Shown one piece after another: positions 9,474 through 20,080 of a stretch of DNA of 64,000 nt. Position 1 is the stretch's first letter. Every line of letters begins with the position of its first letter. Made by a program: the position numbers and the translations under genes. The notes beneath the pieces are model-generated. The model was not told the origin of the DNA. It did not search any database and saw nothing but the letters and a program-made list of their open reading frames with translations. Source of the DNA: Pseudomonas mosselii (GTDB taxonomy: Bacteria > Pseudomonadota > Gammaproteobacteria > Pseudomonadales > Pseudomonadaceae); contig NZ_CP081966.1 of the NCBI RefSeq assembly GCF_019823065.1, positions 496,001 through 560,000 of the forward strand, given 5' to 3'.

Positions 9474-9507
9474 ATTCTCACGACCAGAACAACAATAAGG
9501 ACGTGAC

Positions 9508-10911
9508 ATGCAACAAGCTCAAGGTCTCAAGCGCGGGCTGTCGGCCCGGCATATCCGTTTCATGGCGCTCGGTTCGGCAATCGGTACCGGGCTTTTCTAC
9601 GGTTCGGCCTCGGCCATCCAGATGGCCGGCCCGGCCGTGCTGCTGGCCTACCTGATCGGCGGCGCTGCCGTGTTCATGGTCATGCGCGCCCTCGGCGAGA
9701 TGGCCGTGCACAACCCGGTGGCCGGCTCTTTCGGCCACTACGCCAGCACCTACCTCGGCCCGATGGCCGGCTTCATCCTGGGCTGGACCTACGCCTTCGA
9801 GATGGTCATCGTCGCCATCGCCGATGTCACCGCCTTCGGTATCTACATGGGCTTCTGGTTCCCCGAGGTCGCCCGCTGGATCTGGGTGCTGGGTATCGTC
9901 TTCCTGATTGGCGGCCTGAACCTGTGCAACGTGCGGGTCTTCGGCGAGATGGAGTTCTGGCTGTCGCTGCTCAAGGTCGGCGCCATCGTCGCGATGATCC
10001 TCGCGGGCCTGGGCATCATGGCCTTTGGCTTCAGCCAGGTGGGCACCGGGCACGCGGTCGGGGTGAGCAATCTGTTCGACCATGGCGGCTTCATGCCCAA
10101 TGGCGTCAGTGGCCTGATCGCCTCGTTCGCGGTGGTGATGTTCGCCTTCGGCGGCATTGAGATCATCGGCGTCACCGCCGGCGAGGCGAAAGATCCTCAG
10201 CGGGTCATCCCCAAGGCGATCAACGCCGTGCCGCTGCGCATCCTGCTGTTCTATGTGCTCACCCTGTTCGTGCTGATGTGCCTGTACCCGTGGCCGCAGA
10301 TCGGCAGCCAGGGCAGCCCGTTCGTGCAGATCTTCAGCAACCTTGGGATCGGTTCGGCCGCGGCCGTGCTCAATATCGTGGTGATCTCGGCTGCGATCTC
10401 GGCAATCAACAGCGACATCTTCGGCGCCGGGCGCATGATGTATGGCCTGGCCCAGCACGGCCAGGCGCCGCGTGGCTTCGGCAAACTGTCGAAACACGGC
10501 GTACCGTGGATGACCGTGGTGGTGATGGGCGCGGCGCTGCTGATCGGCGTGCTGCTCAACTACCTGATCCCGGAAAACGTGTTCCTGCTGATCGCCTCGA
10601 TCGCCACCTTCGCCACCGTGTGGGTGTGGCTGATGATCCTGGTCACCCAGGTTGCCATGCGTCGCAGCATGAACCGCGAGGAGGTCGCCCAGCTCAAGTT
10701 CCCGGTACCGTTCTGGCCCTATGGCCCGGCCCTGGCCATTGCCTTCATGGTGTTCATCTTCGGTGTGCTCGGCTACTTCCCTGACACCCAGGCGGCGTTG
10801 ATCGTCGGCGTGATCTGGGTGGTGTTCCTGGTGGCGTCCTACCTGCTGTGGTGCAAGCCGCGCGCCGGTGGTGGCGAGCAGGTCCGGGAGCCTGCCGAGC
10901 TGCATCGCTGA
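9508..10911 (+). CDS. hutT: Histidine/amino-acid permease HutT (APC family)
   Basis: 467-aa inner-membrane transporter of the amino acid-polyamine-organocation superfamily (AAT subfamily) with about 12 hydrophobic segments. TM1 has the family signature [11 protein letters not shown], with unwound-helix glycines for substrate amino-group binding, followed by [15 protein letters not shown]. Position between hutH and hutI makes histidine (possibly also urocanate) the likely cargo; the same gene is often labelled proY. AAGGA lies about 9 nt before the ATG. A downstream AAAAAGGAG begins the hutI initiation region. Confidence 0.92.
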   Translation: MQQAQGLKRGLSARHIRFMALGSAIGTGLFYGSASAIQMAGPAVLLAYLIGGAAVFMVMRALGEMAVHNPVAGSFGHYASTYLGPMAGFILGWTYAFEMVIVAIADVTAFGIYMGFWFPEVARWIWVLGIVFLIGGLNLCNVRVFGEMEFWLSLLKVGAIVAMILAGLGIMAFGFSQVGTGHAVGVSNLFDHGGFMPNGVSGLIASFAVVMFAFGGIEIIGVTAGEAKDPQRVIPKAINAVPLRILLFYVLTLFVLMCLYPWPQIGSQGSPFVQIFSNLGIGSAAAVLNIVVISAAISAINSDIFGAGRMMYGLAQHGQAPRGFGKLSKHGVPWMTVVVMGAALLIGVLLNYLIPENVFLLIASIATFATVWVWLMILVTQVAMRRSMNREEVAQLKFPVPFWPYGPALAIAFMVFIFGVLGYFPDTQAALIVGVIWVVFLVASYLLWCKPRAGGGEQVREPAELHR

Positions 10912-10929
10912 ATTAAAAAGGAGATCCTG

Positions 10930-12135
10930 ATGAGAACCCTCTGGCAGCACTGCCACGCCGCGACCATGACCGATGGTCGCTACGCGGTCATCGAGGACGC
11001 GGCGATCGTCACCAGCGCTGGCCTGATCGAGTGGATCGGCCCCCGCGCTGACGTGCCTTCGGTCGCGGCCGACCGCGTCGTCGACCTGGACGGCGCCTGG
11101 CTCACCCCCGGGCTGATCGACTGCCATACCCACGCGGTATTTGGCGGCAACCGCAGCGGCGAATTCGAGCAGCGCCTGCAGGGCGTGAGCTATGCCGAGA
11201 TCGCTGCCCAGGGCGGCGGTATCGCCAGCACCGTGCGGGCCACCCGCGCCGCCAGCGAGGACGAGCTGCTGGCCAGTGCCCGCCAGCGGGTCCAGGCGCT
11301 GATGCGCGACGGCGTGACCACGATCGAGATCAAGTCCGGCTATGGCCTGGACCTCGAGAACGAACGCAAGATGCTGCGCGTCGCCCGGCGCCTGGGCGAG
11401 GAGCTGCCGGTGACTGTACGCAGCACCTGCCTGGCTGCCCACGCCCTGCCGCCGGAATACGCGGGCAAGGCAGATGATTACATCGATCATATCTGCGAGC
11501 AGATGCTCCCGGCGCTGGCTGCCGAGGGGCTGGTGGACGCGGTGGACGCTTTCTGCGAGCACCTGGCGTTCTCCCCGGCTCAGGTCGAGCGCCTGTTCAT
11601 CAAGGCGCGCGAGTTGGGGCTGCCGGTCAAGCTGCACGCCGAGCAGCTGTCTTCGCTGCACGGCTCGAGCCTGGCGGCGCGCTACCAGGCGCTGTCGGCC
11701 GACCACCTGGAGTTCATGACCGAGGAAGACGCCATCGCCATGGCCGAGGCCGGTACCGTTGCCGTGCTGTTGCCTGGGGCGTTCTACTTCCTGCGCGAAA
11801 CCCAGCTGCCACCGATGGACGCCCTGCGCCGGCACGGCGTGAAGATCGCCCTGGCCAGCGACCTCAACCCCGGGACTTCACCGGGGCTGTCGCTGCGCCT
11901 GATGCTGAACATGGGCTGCACCTGTTTCCGCATGACCCCGGAAGAAGCGCTGGCCGGTGTCACCGTTCACGCCGCCACGGCGCTGGGGCTGGGCGACAGC
12001 CACGGCTCGCTGGAAGTGGGCAAGGTGGCAGACTTCATTGCTTGGCAGATCGAACGCCCGGCCGACCTCAGCTACTGGCTCGGCGGCGACCTGCCCAAGC
12101 GTGTGGTGCGCCTGGGCCATGAGATATCCAATTGA
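10930..12135 (+). CDS. hutI: Imidazolonepropionase HutI
   Basis: 401-aa metal-dependent amidohydrolase that opens 4-imidazolone-5-propionate to N-formimino-L-glutamate. Family features are the metal HxH in [14 protein letters not shown], the [10 protein letters not shown] segment, KLHAEQLS and the Asp in ASDLNPGT. A strong AAAAAGGAG ribosome binding site lies 7 nt before the ATG. Ten bases separate it from hutG, so the two share one mRNA. Confidence 0.97.
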   Translation: MRTLWQHCHAATMTDGRYAVIEDAAIVTSAGLIEWIGPRADVPSVAADRVVDLDGAWLTPGLIDCHTHAVFGGNRSGEFEQRLQGVSYAEIAAQGGGIASTVRATRAASEDELLASARQRVQALMRDGVTTIEIKSGYGLDLENERKMLRVARRLGEELPVTVRSTCLAAHALPPEYAGKADDYIDHICEQMLPALAAEGLVDAVDAFCEHLAFSPAQVERLFIKARELGLPVKLHAEQLSSLHGSSLAARYQALSADHLEFMTEEDAIAMAEAGTVAVLLPGAFYFLRETQLPPMDALRRHGVKIALASDLNPGTSPGLSLRLMLNMGCTCFRMTPEEALAGVTVHAATALGLGDSHGSLEVGKVADFIAWQIERPADLSYWLGGDLPKRVVRLGHEISN

Positions 12136-12145
12136 GCGAGGCGAC

Positions 12146-12949
12146 ATGGACAAGGTATTGAGTTTCCACCAGGGCCGCCTGCCCCTGCTGATCAGCATGC
12201 CCCACGCCGGGCTGGGTCTGACGCCAGCCGTGCGTGAAGGCCTGGTTGACCAGGCACGCAGCCTGCCAGACACCGACTGGCACATTCCACGCCTGTACGA
12301 CTTCGCCCGTGACCTGGGCGCCAGTGTGGTGGCGGCCGAATACTCGCGTTTCGTCATCGACCTGAACCGCCCGGATGACGACAAGCCGCTGTACGCCGGC
12401 GCCACCACCGGCCTGTATCCGGCGACATTGTTCGACGGCAAGCCATTGTTCAGGGAAGGCCAGGTGCCCTCCGTTGAGGAGCGGGCAACGTACCTGGAAG
12501 AGATCTGGCGCCCCTACCACGACACGATACGTCGCGAGCTGGACCGTCTGCGTGCCGAGTTCGGTTATGCACTGCTCTGGGATGCTCACTCGATCCGTTC
12601 ACATATACCCCACCTGTTCGATGGCAAGTTGCCGGACTTCAACCTGGGTACTTTCAATGGTGCCAGTTGCCACCCGGAGCTGGCCGAGCGGTTGCAGACT
12701 GCATGTGCCCAAGCCAAAGGCTACAGCCATGTCCTCAATGGCCGTTTCAAGGGCGGGCACATTACCCGGCATTACGGCGACCCGGGTAACGATATTCATG
12801 CCGTGCAGTTGGAGCTGGCGCAGTGCAACTACATGAATGAAACCGAGCCATTTGCCTACCGCGAAGACCTGGCCCAACCGACGCAGAAGGTATTGACGCA
12901 GCTTTTGCAGGCCCTTCTGGATTGGGGCAATGAACGGTACAGGCGCTGA
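12146..12949 (+). CDS. hutG: N-formylglutamate deformylase HutG
   Basis: 267-aa hydrolase of the N-formylglutamate amidohydrolase family. It splits N-formyl-L-glutamate (made by HutF) into glutamate and formate, the last step of the pathway. Diagnostic segments are LLISMPHAG, the ATTGLYP loop, LLWDAHSIRS and FKGGHITRHYG. The ATG at 12146 is supported by GAGGCGA just upstream and the 10-nt gap after hutI. The last third is slightly richer in A/T than the rest of the operon, approaching the accessory gene beyond it. Confidence 0.95.
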   Translation: MDKVLSFHQGRLPLLISMPHAGLGLTPAVREGLVDQARSLPDTDWHIPRLYDFARDLGASVVAAEYSRFVIDLNRPDDDKPLYAGATTGLYPATLFDGKPLFREGQVPSVEERATYLEEIWRPYHDTIRRELDRLRAEFGYALLWDAHSIRSHIPHLFDGKLPDFNLGTFNGASCHPELAERLQTACAQAKGYSHVLNGRFKGGHITRHYGDPGNDIHAVQLELAQCNYMNETEPFAYREDLAQPTQKVLTQLLQALLDWGNERYRR

Positions 12950-12965
12950 AGTTTTCCTGTGGAGT

Positions 12966-12997
12966 TGGCGACGCGCCGCGGGCCATGTGCGTCGCCA
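12966..12997. terminator. Hairpin between hutG and the LRR gene
   Basis: Inverted repeat TGGCGACGC-N14-GCGTCGCCA between two convergent genes. There is no clear T-run, so it is a likely but unproven terminator. Confidence 0.6.
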
Positions 12998-13011
12998 GTT
13001 CAAGCAGTTAA

Positions 13012-16000
13012 TCAGTTGTTGATCTGCGCTATTGTGAGCTCACGCAACAGCTCCTGCTCCTCCAGATCCCTATCATTTTGCAATCTCTGTTGCAGGCTTA
13101 GCTCCTCCCCAAGCGAATGATCCTTGTTGGCCAGCTCAAGCACGTGCTGGCGGAAACGGGTTTCAATTTCAGCGAAGCGGTCGGCATGTTCGGCTCGCAG
13201 GCGTGCAACCCAGTCCGTATTTGCCAACATATAGTCGACCAGAGCATCGCTCAGTTCACTTTTGCGAACGTTTTCCAGCACTTGCGACAATTCATTAGGC
13301 GCCAGATTCGCGGCACTTCGAAAACGCATGCTGTCGGCAAGTGGAAGGTCAAGTTCCTTGGCCAGCTCCCGCCGGTAGGCCAGTCGCACCGAAACCCGGT
13401 CACCCGGGCCGGATCGCTGGCTGGCCAGTTTCTCCAGCTGTTCGATCCTGAACAGCTGCAATAGACGCCGGCGTAACGTTTGCAAGGTATCGCCAGCCTC
13501 GATGATCAGGCGCTGCCCCATCAGGTACAACTCGATATTGTTGAACTCCTGCAATGCGCCATCGTGGCAAGTCTGCGAGCCTGTTTCAGGGTCGGGCAAT
13601 GCGGCTGCGGCAATATTTTCCATGAGCGGGCGCTCATCCTGGTTGCTTGCGGCTACCACCAGCATCATGCGCACGCGCTCGCAGAAGCTGGCTTGTGTGT
13701 TCGGGTCGACGTAGGGCGCAGCATTGCGCAAACGGCCTGCCAGGCGCAGCAGGTCGCTGCCTTCGAGCATGTCCCAGCAGTCGCGCAAGGCCTCGTTCTG
13801 CGCATCGTTGCCAAGCATCCAGTCTTCAAGCCTGGGTTTATCGTCGCCCAGTAGCGGGAAGTGAGGGTGATCCAGTGAGCCTTCGCTCGATGAGTCGTCA
13901 AGCATCAGGTTGTCCGGGATATCCAGGGCGAAGGAATAACTGTGCTGGCTGTCCGAGAGCGCACGCACCCGAAGAATGGTTTCCAGTGGCAAAGGGTTGT
14001 CGAACAAGGCAATCGAAGAAATAGGCATGGAGTTGCCCAGGTTCGAGAGGATGTGCTCTGGCAACTGGGTGATGCTGTTGGAACTCAAGTCCAGCAGCTC
14101 CAGCGGCAGCAAACTGTCGCACCAGCTGGGCCAGGCTTGCAGGTCCATGTTGGTCAGCGCGAGTGATTGCAGGTTGCTGGACAGCTGCGCGGGAACCTGC
14201 CTGATGGTCCCCACGCGGTTGCCTGAGAGGTCCAGCGAGGTCAGGTGCTCCAGCCCTGCGAAGACTTCCAGCATCGCTTGATCGACTTCCAGGCCCATGT
14301 TGCGCATTTCCAGGTAGTTGAGTTGGGGAAGGTGTGCCAAGGCAGACGCCAGAGAAGAAGTGGCCGCCTGATGCGTATCAATGGTCAGCCGGGTGACGTT
14401 GGGGAAACGGCTGAGCAGTTTAGCGACCTCTGAAGCGGCGCCGCTCGTGCGGGTCAGGAAGAGCGCCCGAACGCGTTCTTCAAAAAATGCCGGAAGCCGT
14501 CTGGGGAAGTGTTCGACAGCCACATCCTCCAATTGCAAGCGAAGGTATTGCTGGCCCTGTTCCTGCTGTTCCCAGAATCGGCCGATCGCTGCCTGGATAC
14601 GCTGCCTGTCCGCCAACGCTGCGGGTGTCAGCGGGTTGCGCGAACTGGACGCCTGGGTCCAGCCGTCGATCGCGTCGCGCATCTGCTGGCGCTCATCGCG
14701 GATGCGTGCAAGCCGGTCGGTGAGCGCCGCGGACACATCCACGGTGATACCGGCTGTCCCGGCCCACTCGTTCAACAGCAAACGCTGCAAATGGGTTTCA
14801 TTGATTGGGTTGTCTTCGAGTGCAATCACCGTCGGGCTTGGCAGGGCGTCTGCTTCATTGAGCAGGAACGATGGCAATGACCTGAGGTTGTTGTTGCGCA
14901 GGGACAGGTGGGTGATGCGTCTCAGGGCATCACTGCCAATCCCGATAGGCCACTGCGTCAGTTGCATATTATCCAGGCCCAGGAAATCCAGAGACAGCTG
15001 ATGGAAGCTAGGGCTGTTGTTCTGGGCCAGGCGGTTGCCACTCAGATTCAGGTACCTCAACTGGCGCAATGCTGCCAACTGATTGAGGTCGTTTTCGGAG
15101 AGCGCGATGTTCTGGTTGGTTAGCACCAGTCTTTGCAGCTCGGGCAAGCGCTCGGTGATGGAAGGGACAGCGAGAAGGAATAAGGACGGTGTAGCTCTGG
15201 GGTTGTACGGCCGGCTGATTTCAAGTGATTCGATCTGCGGCATCAACCTGAGCAGGCGTTGCAGCAAGCGTTCGTGCTGTGCCCAGCCGGCGAGGCTGCC
15301 TGACGGTAGATCGACCAGGCTCAAGCTGCGTATGCGACGGTAGAAGAAATCGGGCAAGGTCAGGGGGACATCGGCCAAGGAAACCCGCGTGATGCGGAGC
15401 TCAGCCGTGTGCTCGCCGCTTTCATCCAGAGCGGTGTCATACCAGTGTTGCATGATTGACTCGCGCAGGCGGCTGTAGTCCTGTGCAGCTTGCTCTGTCA
15501 CGGGGGAAAAGGCCTCGCTCCAGTCAGCCAGCCTGCTTTGCAATTCATTGCGCTGCTCCAGCAGCACCTGCAGGTGTTCGAGCGTCTGCAATTGCGTACG
15601 TCCGCGATTGGCAAGCGAAAACAGTACCTGATCCGCCGAAAGCCCAGTGTGTGTGGCAAGGCCTGTTGCTTCGACAGCGTCGATCAGGCGCTGGTGGGTA
15701 ATGTCTTGTGTTGCAGGGCCACCCCCGCTCAGCGGATAGCCCAGGCGCCCATCGGCCAGGCGCATGGGCGAACGGTAGCCAGGGAGCACTGGTTGCATGC
15801 CCAGAAACGTCCTCAAGGTCGAGCGGGGCAGCAAGGGGAGGGCCTGTACCAGGTGCTTTAATGCTTGCCGATCTGCGACACGCAACTGCGTCATGGCCTT
15901 TGGCAGCGCTTGATATATCGCTGAGTAAAGGTCAGCGTATGCCGTGAGCCCTGCACTCGGGCGGCTTTTATCGTGAACGATGTAGCCTGCCTCGGCATGA

Positions 16001-18501
16001 GTGATGGTCTGGTAGGGGCGCGTGTCCTGGGGGCCGATGCTCTGCGACTGGGCAGGCCAGGACATGCGCTGCAGCACTTGCAGTTTTGTCTCGGCCGGCC
16101 AGCCTGGCAGTCGCTCAAGCGTGTGCAGGATCAGTCGGTCACTGTCCCAGTTTGGCACCCCGGACAGGTACAGCCCTTCGCAGGCGCGGGCCAGGCGAAT
16201 GTGTTGCAGGTAGACGCGGATTTCCTCTCCAAGGCGTATGGGTATCTTGCCGCTGCCAAGCATTTGCCGTTCGCTGGCGCTGGCGCCGCGTTCCAGCTCA
16301 GCGATTACGGGGACCGGCAGGTTCGGATACACCCGCTGTATGGTCTCGGCTCCCGGCGCCAGATTGCTCGGTAGGCGGGCGTAAGCTCTGGAATACTCCG
16401 TTGGCCAGGTGCTTGCGTCAGGTAGCTGGCGGATGGTTTCGTCAAGCTTGAAGCGTTGCATCGTGTCTTCCAGCAAGGCCGGCAGCCGCTGGTTCTCGGC
16501 CAAGACCCGGCGCAGTACGTCTTCGTGGGTGTCGCTTACGGCGAGTATCCGTTGTAGCGTTGGCTCGTCGAAGTGGTTGTTCAAATGACCGATACGGCGT
16601 AACAGGGCGCCGCCCGACCAGCTCAGTGGCTGATCGGTTACTTGCAACCAGGCCCCGGCCCCATTATGTCGTAGCGATGGCTGATAACCGCCAGCCTTGC
16701 TGGGGTGTTCGATGCTGTAGGTGCCTCTATCCACATTCCATTTGAGTGAAAATGCCTTGCCTTCAAGGCGTAACCAGATCTTCCCATCCTGGCGGTACAG
16801 CCCGAGCTCATCTGGTTTGGCCTGTGAGGGAAACGCGATGTCTTGTGCAAAGGGAGTCAGGTCCTTCTTCCACAAGCGCGTACTGCCATCCGGTAGCTCA
16901 ACCTCCACCAGTTCCTCGATGAAGGAGGGCGTTGTCACAGCAATATGTTCTACCTCGGGCTCTTCCAGCGCGGCGCCTGTTTCGCCGACTTCTGTTCTCG
17001 TCGCTTTGGCTGCCGCGCTCAGTACGGCCATGATCGCCACGTTTTCGATCACATCGACCATGTAGGTGAAGGCTTTTTCGCGTTCGTCGTTTTTCCAGGC
17101 CTCGATGCCTTCGTATACCTCATGGGCTAGCTGGGTCACGCAGACGGCAAGCATCACCTCGCCCAGTCCGGGCACGAAGAAACCGGCGATGTTCAGGGCC
17201 GTCAGCACGCGGCCGGCGATCATTTTCCGGTGAGCCTGGGCGGTGCGCCGGTCGACGATTTCAGTCGGGATGGCGTTGAACAACGCATCTTTTTCATGGC
17301 GTTGGGCTTTCTGAAACGCCATGGCGCCTTGGAACGCGTGGCTGAAAGGCTCGGCAACCGGATACAGGGTGGCATGTGGGTCAGGGACACCCTCAAGTAC
17401 CCCGCGGGCACTCCAGGTGATGGGCGTGAACCGGTCCTTGAGACGAGATATCGTCGACGCTTTGTCACGGTCGGCGATGTGTTTGTCCAGGTAGCTGATG
17501 TTGGCCTGGAGCCGGTCGCGCAAGTCGGCCTGCAAGGCCTCCAGGGTTGTAAATTCCTTGAGGGGCTCTGCGCTGTCCTCTGGGTTGTACAGGGCCACGG
17601 CCTGATGCCCTTTGGCCTGAAAGGTCATGAGCACAATCCCGGTCAGCTGCGTTTCCCACAGGTAGAGATAGCTGAACGTCACCTGCGAGGCCGCCGATAG
17701 CGGCTGGTCAAGCGGGACGGCAAGGGCTGCGGTGTACAGCGGTTCGCTGATATCGCCTTTGAGGCGGGCGAAATGTAAAGACTGCCGGAAGGCCGAGACC
17801 TCTGCTTGCCCCAGGGTCTGGTAAACGGACAGCTTGGCTTCATCGGCGCTGAGCTGCGTCGTGGCCGCAGGGTAATAGATCGCATGCACCAGTTGGTGAT
17901 ACTTGCCGCCGATGTCCAGCGTACGGCACAGGTCGGCGAAGTCTTCGGCGGCGATATCCACGGCATTGGTGATCGGCACGGTGCCCATGAAGCGCCGGTG
18001 ATCGAGGATGACGGACTTCTTCAGCAGTGCCTTGGGCGCGTTCATCCCATGTTCGGCAGCGGTGTACTGGTCAAAGTTGTGCAGGGCACTTTGCAGCAAC
18101 GAGCGGGTAGCCTGGTTCACGGCCATGCGCGCGTCGCTTGTATTGGTAGGGTCGATCAGGCGTGCATCGACCAAGTGTGTGTTGTGCACATCCAGGTCGA
18201 GCCCGAACCGCTGCTTGATGGCTTCAGTCAGTCGCTGGGCGGCGTAGGCTTGCAGGTCGGGTAGTTGTTCGAACAGTTTCTGCACCTGTGCCTGGTGTTC
18301 ACGGTGGCGGGCATGTTCCTCCTGCCACGCTTTGGCAATTTCCGGTAGCCGCCGGATTGCTGCGGTCAGCCAAGCTGGGGCCTGCTGCCAGTTGCGCATG
18401 GCGCGATGGGTGTCTGGCGGGGCTTGCTTGAGCCAGGCGGGGATCTTGCGCTCGATGGCGGTGTAATGAGCGCTGGGCGAAGTTGTGGAGGGGGGTGGCA
18501 T
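13012..18501 (-). CDS. Giant LRR protein with C-terminal NEL E3 ubiquitin ligase domain
   Basis: 1829-aa protein resembling the Pseudomonas family with a DUF6543/dermonecrotic-toxin-like N-terminal region, leucine-rich repeats and a NEL domain. Residues 1 to about 400 form the first module; two hydrophobic stretches follow (about 435-465 and 480-500). LRRs lie at about 1100-1235 and 1390-1505 in two similar blocks. The C-terminal 280 residues hold TCHDGALQEF with C1645-x-D1647, the catalytic Cys-x-Asp of IpaH/SspH-type ligases, which take ubiquitin from a eukaryotic E2. No signal peptide is seen. Base composition is visibly less GC-rich than its neighbours and it interrupts a conserved neighbourhood (hutG-pip), suggesting transfer. 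ATG at 18501 has AAGGG 8 nt upstream. No type III chaperone gene lies beside it, so the delivery route and host target are unknown. Confidence 0.88.
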   Translation of the reverse strand: MPPPSTTSPSAHYTAIERKIPAWLKQAPPDTHRAMRNWQQAPAWLTAAIRRLPEIAKAWQEEHARHREHQAQVQKLFEQLPDLQAYAAQRLTEAIKQRFGLDLDVHNTHLVDARLIDPTNTSDARMAVNQATRSLLQSALHNFDQYTAAEHGMNAPKALLKKSVILDHRRFMGTVPITNAVDIAAEDFADLCRTLDIGGKYHQLVHAIYYPAATTQLSADEAKLSVYQTLGQAEVSAFRQSLHFARLKGDISEPLYTAALAVPLDQPLSAASQVTFSYLYLWETQLTGIVLMTFQAKGHQAVALYNPEDSAEPLKEFTTLEALQADLRDRLQANISYLDKHIADRDKASTISRLKDRFTPITWSARGVLEGVPDPHATLYPVAEPFSHAFQGAMAFQKAQRHEKDALFNAIPTEIVDRRTAQAHRKMIAGRVLTALNIAGFFVPGLGEVMLAVCVTQLAHEVYEGIEAWKNDEREKAFTYMVDVIENVAIMAVLSAAAKATRTEVGETGAALEEPEVEHIAVTTPSFIEELVEVELPDGSTRLWKKDLTPFAQDIAFPSQAKPDELGLYRQDGKIWLRLEGKAFSLKWNVDRGTYSIEHPSKAGGYQPSLRHNGAGAWLQVTDQPLSWSGGALLRRIGHLNNHFDEPTLQRILAVSDTHEDVLRRVLAENQRLPALLEDTMQRFKLDETIRQLPDASTWPTEYSRAYARLPSNLAPGAETIQRVYPNLPVPVIAELERGASASERQMLGSGKIPIRLGEEIRVYLQHIRLARACEGLYLSGVPNWDSDRLILHTLERLPGWPAETKLQVLQRMSWPAQSQSIGPQDTRPYQTITHAEAGYIVHDKSRPSAGLTAYADLYSAIYQALPKAMTQLRVADRQALKHLVQALPLLPRSTLRTFLGMQPVLPGYRSPMRLADGRLGYPLSGGGPATQDITHQRLIDAVEATGLATHTGLSADQVLFSLANRGRTQLQTLEHLQVLLEQRNELQSRLADWSEAFSPVTEQAAQDYSRLRESIMQHWYDTALDESGEHTAELRITRVSLADVPLTLPDFFYRRIRSLSLVDLPSGSLAGWAQHERLLQRLLRLMPQIESLEISRPYNPRATPSLFLLAVPSITERLPELQRLVLTNQNIALSENDLNQLAALRQLRYLNLSGNRLAQNNSPSFHQLSLDFLGLDNMQLTQWPIGIGSDALRRITHLSLRNNNLRSLPSFLLNEADALPSPTVIALEDNPINETHLQRLLLNEWAGTAGITVDVSAALTDRLARIRDERQQMRDAIDGWTQASSSRNPLTPAALADRQRIQAAIGRFWEQQEQGQQYLRLQLEDVAVEHFPRRLPAFFEERVRALFLTRTSGAASEVAKLLSRFPNVTRLTIDTHQAATSSLASALAHLPQLNYLEMRNMGLEVDQAMLEVFAGLEHLTSLDLSGNRVGTIRQVPAQLSSNLQSLALTNMDLQAWPSWCDSLLPLELLDLSSNSITQLPEHILSNLGNSMPISSIALFDNPLPLETILRVRALSDSQHSYSFALDIPDNLMLDDSSSEGSLDHPHFPLLGDDKPRLEDWMLGNDAQNEALRDCWDMLEGSDLLRLAGRLRNAAPYVDPNTQASFCERVRMMLVVAASNQDERPLMENIAAAALPDPETGSQTCHDGALQEFNNIELYLMGQRLIIEAGDTLQTLRRRLLQLFRIEQLEKLASQRSGPGDRVSVRLAYRRELAKELDLPLADSMRFRSAANLAPNELSQVLENVRKSELSDALVDYMLANTDWVARLRAEHADRFAEIETRFRQHVLELANKDHSLGEELSLQQRLQNDRDLEEQELLRELTIAQINN

Positions 18502-18669
18502 GGCGGGCCCTTGCTAGGTATGGGGCAAGGGACTATCGATGAGTTGGCTGGCGTGTTGGAGGTAAATGTATGTGCCCGGCTCGCGGTGGTGTCCGAGAGG
18601 ACGGTGCTCAAAGCGCAATTCAGGTTTATGATGGCCCACGGCCGAACCAAACCTCACACGGAGTGCGCG

Positions 18670-19641
18670 ATGCAGACCCTCTACCCGCAGATCAAACCCT
18701 ACGCCCGGCACGATCTGGCCGTGGAAGCGCCGCATGTGCTGTATGTCGATGAGAGCGGCTCGCCGGAAGGTCTGCCCGTGGTGTTCATCCACGGCGGTCC
18801 GGGCGCGGGCTGTGATGCCCAGAGCCGTTGCTACTTCGACCCCAACCTGTACCGCATCGTCACCTTCGATCAGCGCGGCTGCGGTCGCTCCACGCCCCAT
18901 GCGAGCCTGGAGAACAACACCACCTGGCACCTGGTCGAGGACCTGGAGCGCATCCGCGAGCACCTCGGCATCGAGAAATGGGTGCTGTTCGGCGGCTCCT
19001 GGGGCTCCACGCTGGCCCTGGCCTACGCCCAGAAGCACCCCGATCGCGTGCACGGCCTGATCCTGCGCGGCATCTTCCTGTGTCGCCCGCAGGAGATCAC
19101 CTGGTTCTACCAGGAAGGCGCCAGCCGCCTGTTCCCCGACTATTGGCAGGACTACATCGCGCCGATCCCGGCAGAAGAGCGCGGCGACCTGGTCAAGGCC
19201 TTCCACAAGCGCCTGACTGGTAACGACCAGATCGCCCAGATGCATGCTGCCAAGGCCTGGTCCACCTGGGAGGGCCGCACCGCGACCCTGCGTCCGAACC
19301 CGCTGGTGGTCGACCGCTTCTCCGAGCCGCAGCGCGCCCTGTCGATTGCTCGCATCGAATGCCACTACTTCACCAACAACGCCTTCCTCGAGCAGGACCA
19401 ACTGATTCGCGACATGCCGAAGATCGCCCACTTGCCGGCGGTGATCGTGCATGGTCGCTACGACGTGATCTGCCCGCTGGACAACGCCTGGGAGCTGCAC
19501 CAGGCCTGGCCGAACAGCGAGCTGAAGGTGATCCGCGACGCCGGCCACGCCGCCTCCGAGCCCGGCATCACCGATGCCCTGGTGCGCGCCGCCGACCAGA
19601 TGGCCCGACGCCTGCTCGACCTGCCCCTGGAAGAAGCATGA
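18670..19641 (+). CDS. pip: Proline iminopeptidase Pip
   Basis: 323-aa alpha/beta hydrolase (peptidase family S33) that removes N-terminal proline from peptides. The oxyanion-hole motif HGGPGAG, the nucleophile elbow GGSWGS and the late DAGHAA histidine are present. Cytoplasmic; no signal peptide. The ATG at 18670 has GGAG 6-9 nt upstream, and the protein then begins [11 protein letters not shown], typical of the family. Its TGA overlaps the dtd start. Confidence 0.97.
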   Translation: MQTLYPQIKPYARHDLAVEAPHVLYVDESGSPEGLPVVFIHGGPGAGCDAQSRCYFDPNLYRIVTFDQRGCGRSTPHASLENNTTWHLVEDLERIREHLGIEKWVLFGGSWGSTLALAYAQKHPDRVHGLILRGIFLCRPQEITWFYQEGASRLFPDYWQDYIAPIPAEERGDLVKAFHKRLTGNDQIAQMHAAKAWSTWEGRTATLRPNPLVVDRFSEPQRALSIARIECHYFTNNAFLEQDQLIRDMPKIAHLPAVIVHGRYDVICPLDNAWELHQAWPNSELKVIRDAGHAASEPGITDALVRAADQMARRLLDLPLEEA

Positions 19642-20075
19642 AGGGGCTGATCCAGCGCGTGCGCGGCGCCCGGGTTGAGGTGGCGGGGGAAATCGTCGGC
19701 GCCATCGACCAGGGGTTGCTGGCGCTGGTGGCGGTCGAGCCTGAAGATTCGCCTGAGCATGCCGACAAGCTGTTGCACAAACTGCTGAACTACCGGGTGT
19801 TCAGCGACGAACAGGGCAAGATGAACCGTTCGCTCAAGGATGTCGGTGGTGGCCTGCTGCTGGTGTCGCAGTTCACCCTGGCCGCCGACACCCGCAACGG
19901 CATGCGCCCGAGCTTTTCGACGGCTGCGCCACCGGCCCTCGGCGCCGAACTGTTCGACTATCTGCTGCGCCAGGCACAGGGTCAGCACGCGGTTGTGGCC
20001 AGTGGTCGCTTCGGTGCCGACATGCAGGTGCATCTGGTCAATGATGGCCCGGTAACATTTATGTTACAAATATGA
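19638..20075 (+). CDS. dtd: D-aminoacyl-tRNA deacylase Dtd
   Basis: 145-aa enzyme that hydrolyses D-aminoacyl-tRNA (D-Tyr and others, and mischarged Gly-tRNA-Ala), recycling tRNA and excluding D-amino acids from proteins. Both active-site signatures are present, SQFTLAADT in the middle and NDGPVTF near the C-terminus with the Gly-Pro motif. Overlaps pip by 4 nt (ATGA). A palindrome GTAACAT-TT-ATGTTAC covers its last codons (20052-20067). Confidence 0.97.
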   Translation: MKGLIQRVRGARVEVAGEIVGAIDQGLLALVAVEPEDSPEHADKLLHKLLNYRVFSDEQGKMNRSLKDVGGGLLLVSQFTLAADTRNGMRPSFSTAAPPALGAELFDYLLRQAQGQHAVVASGRFGADMQVHLVNDGPVTFMLQI

Positions 20076-20080
20076 GGTCA

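Noticed and set aside
9478-11835. 785-codon minus-strand frame opposite hutT and hutI
   Set aside because: Low-complexity His/Gln/Asp-rich composition typical of antisense frames in GC-rich genes; hutT and hutI are clearly recognised on the plus strand.
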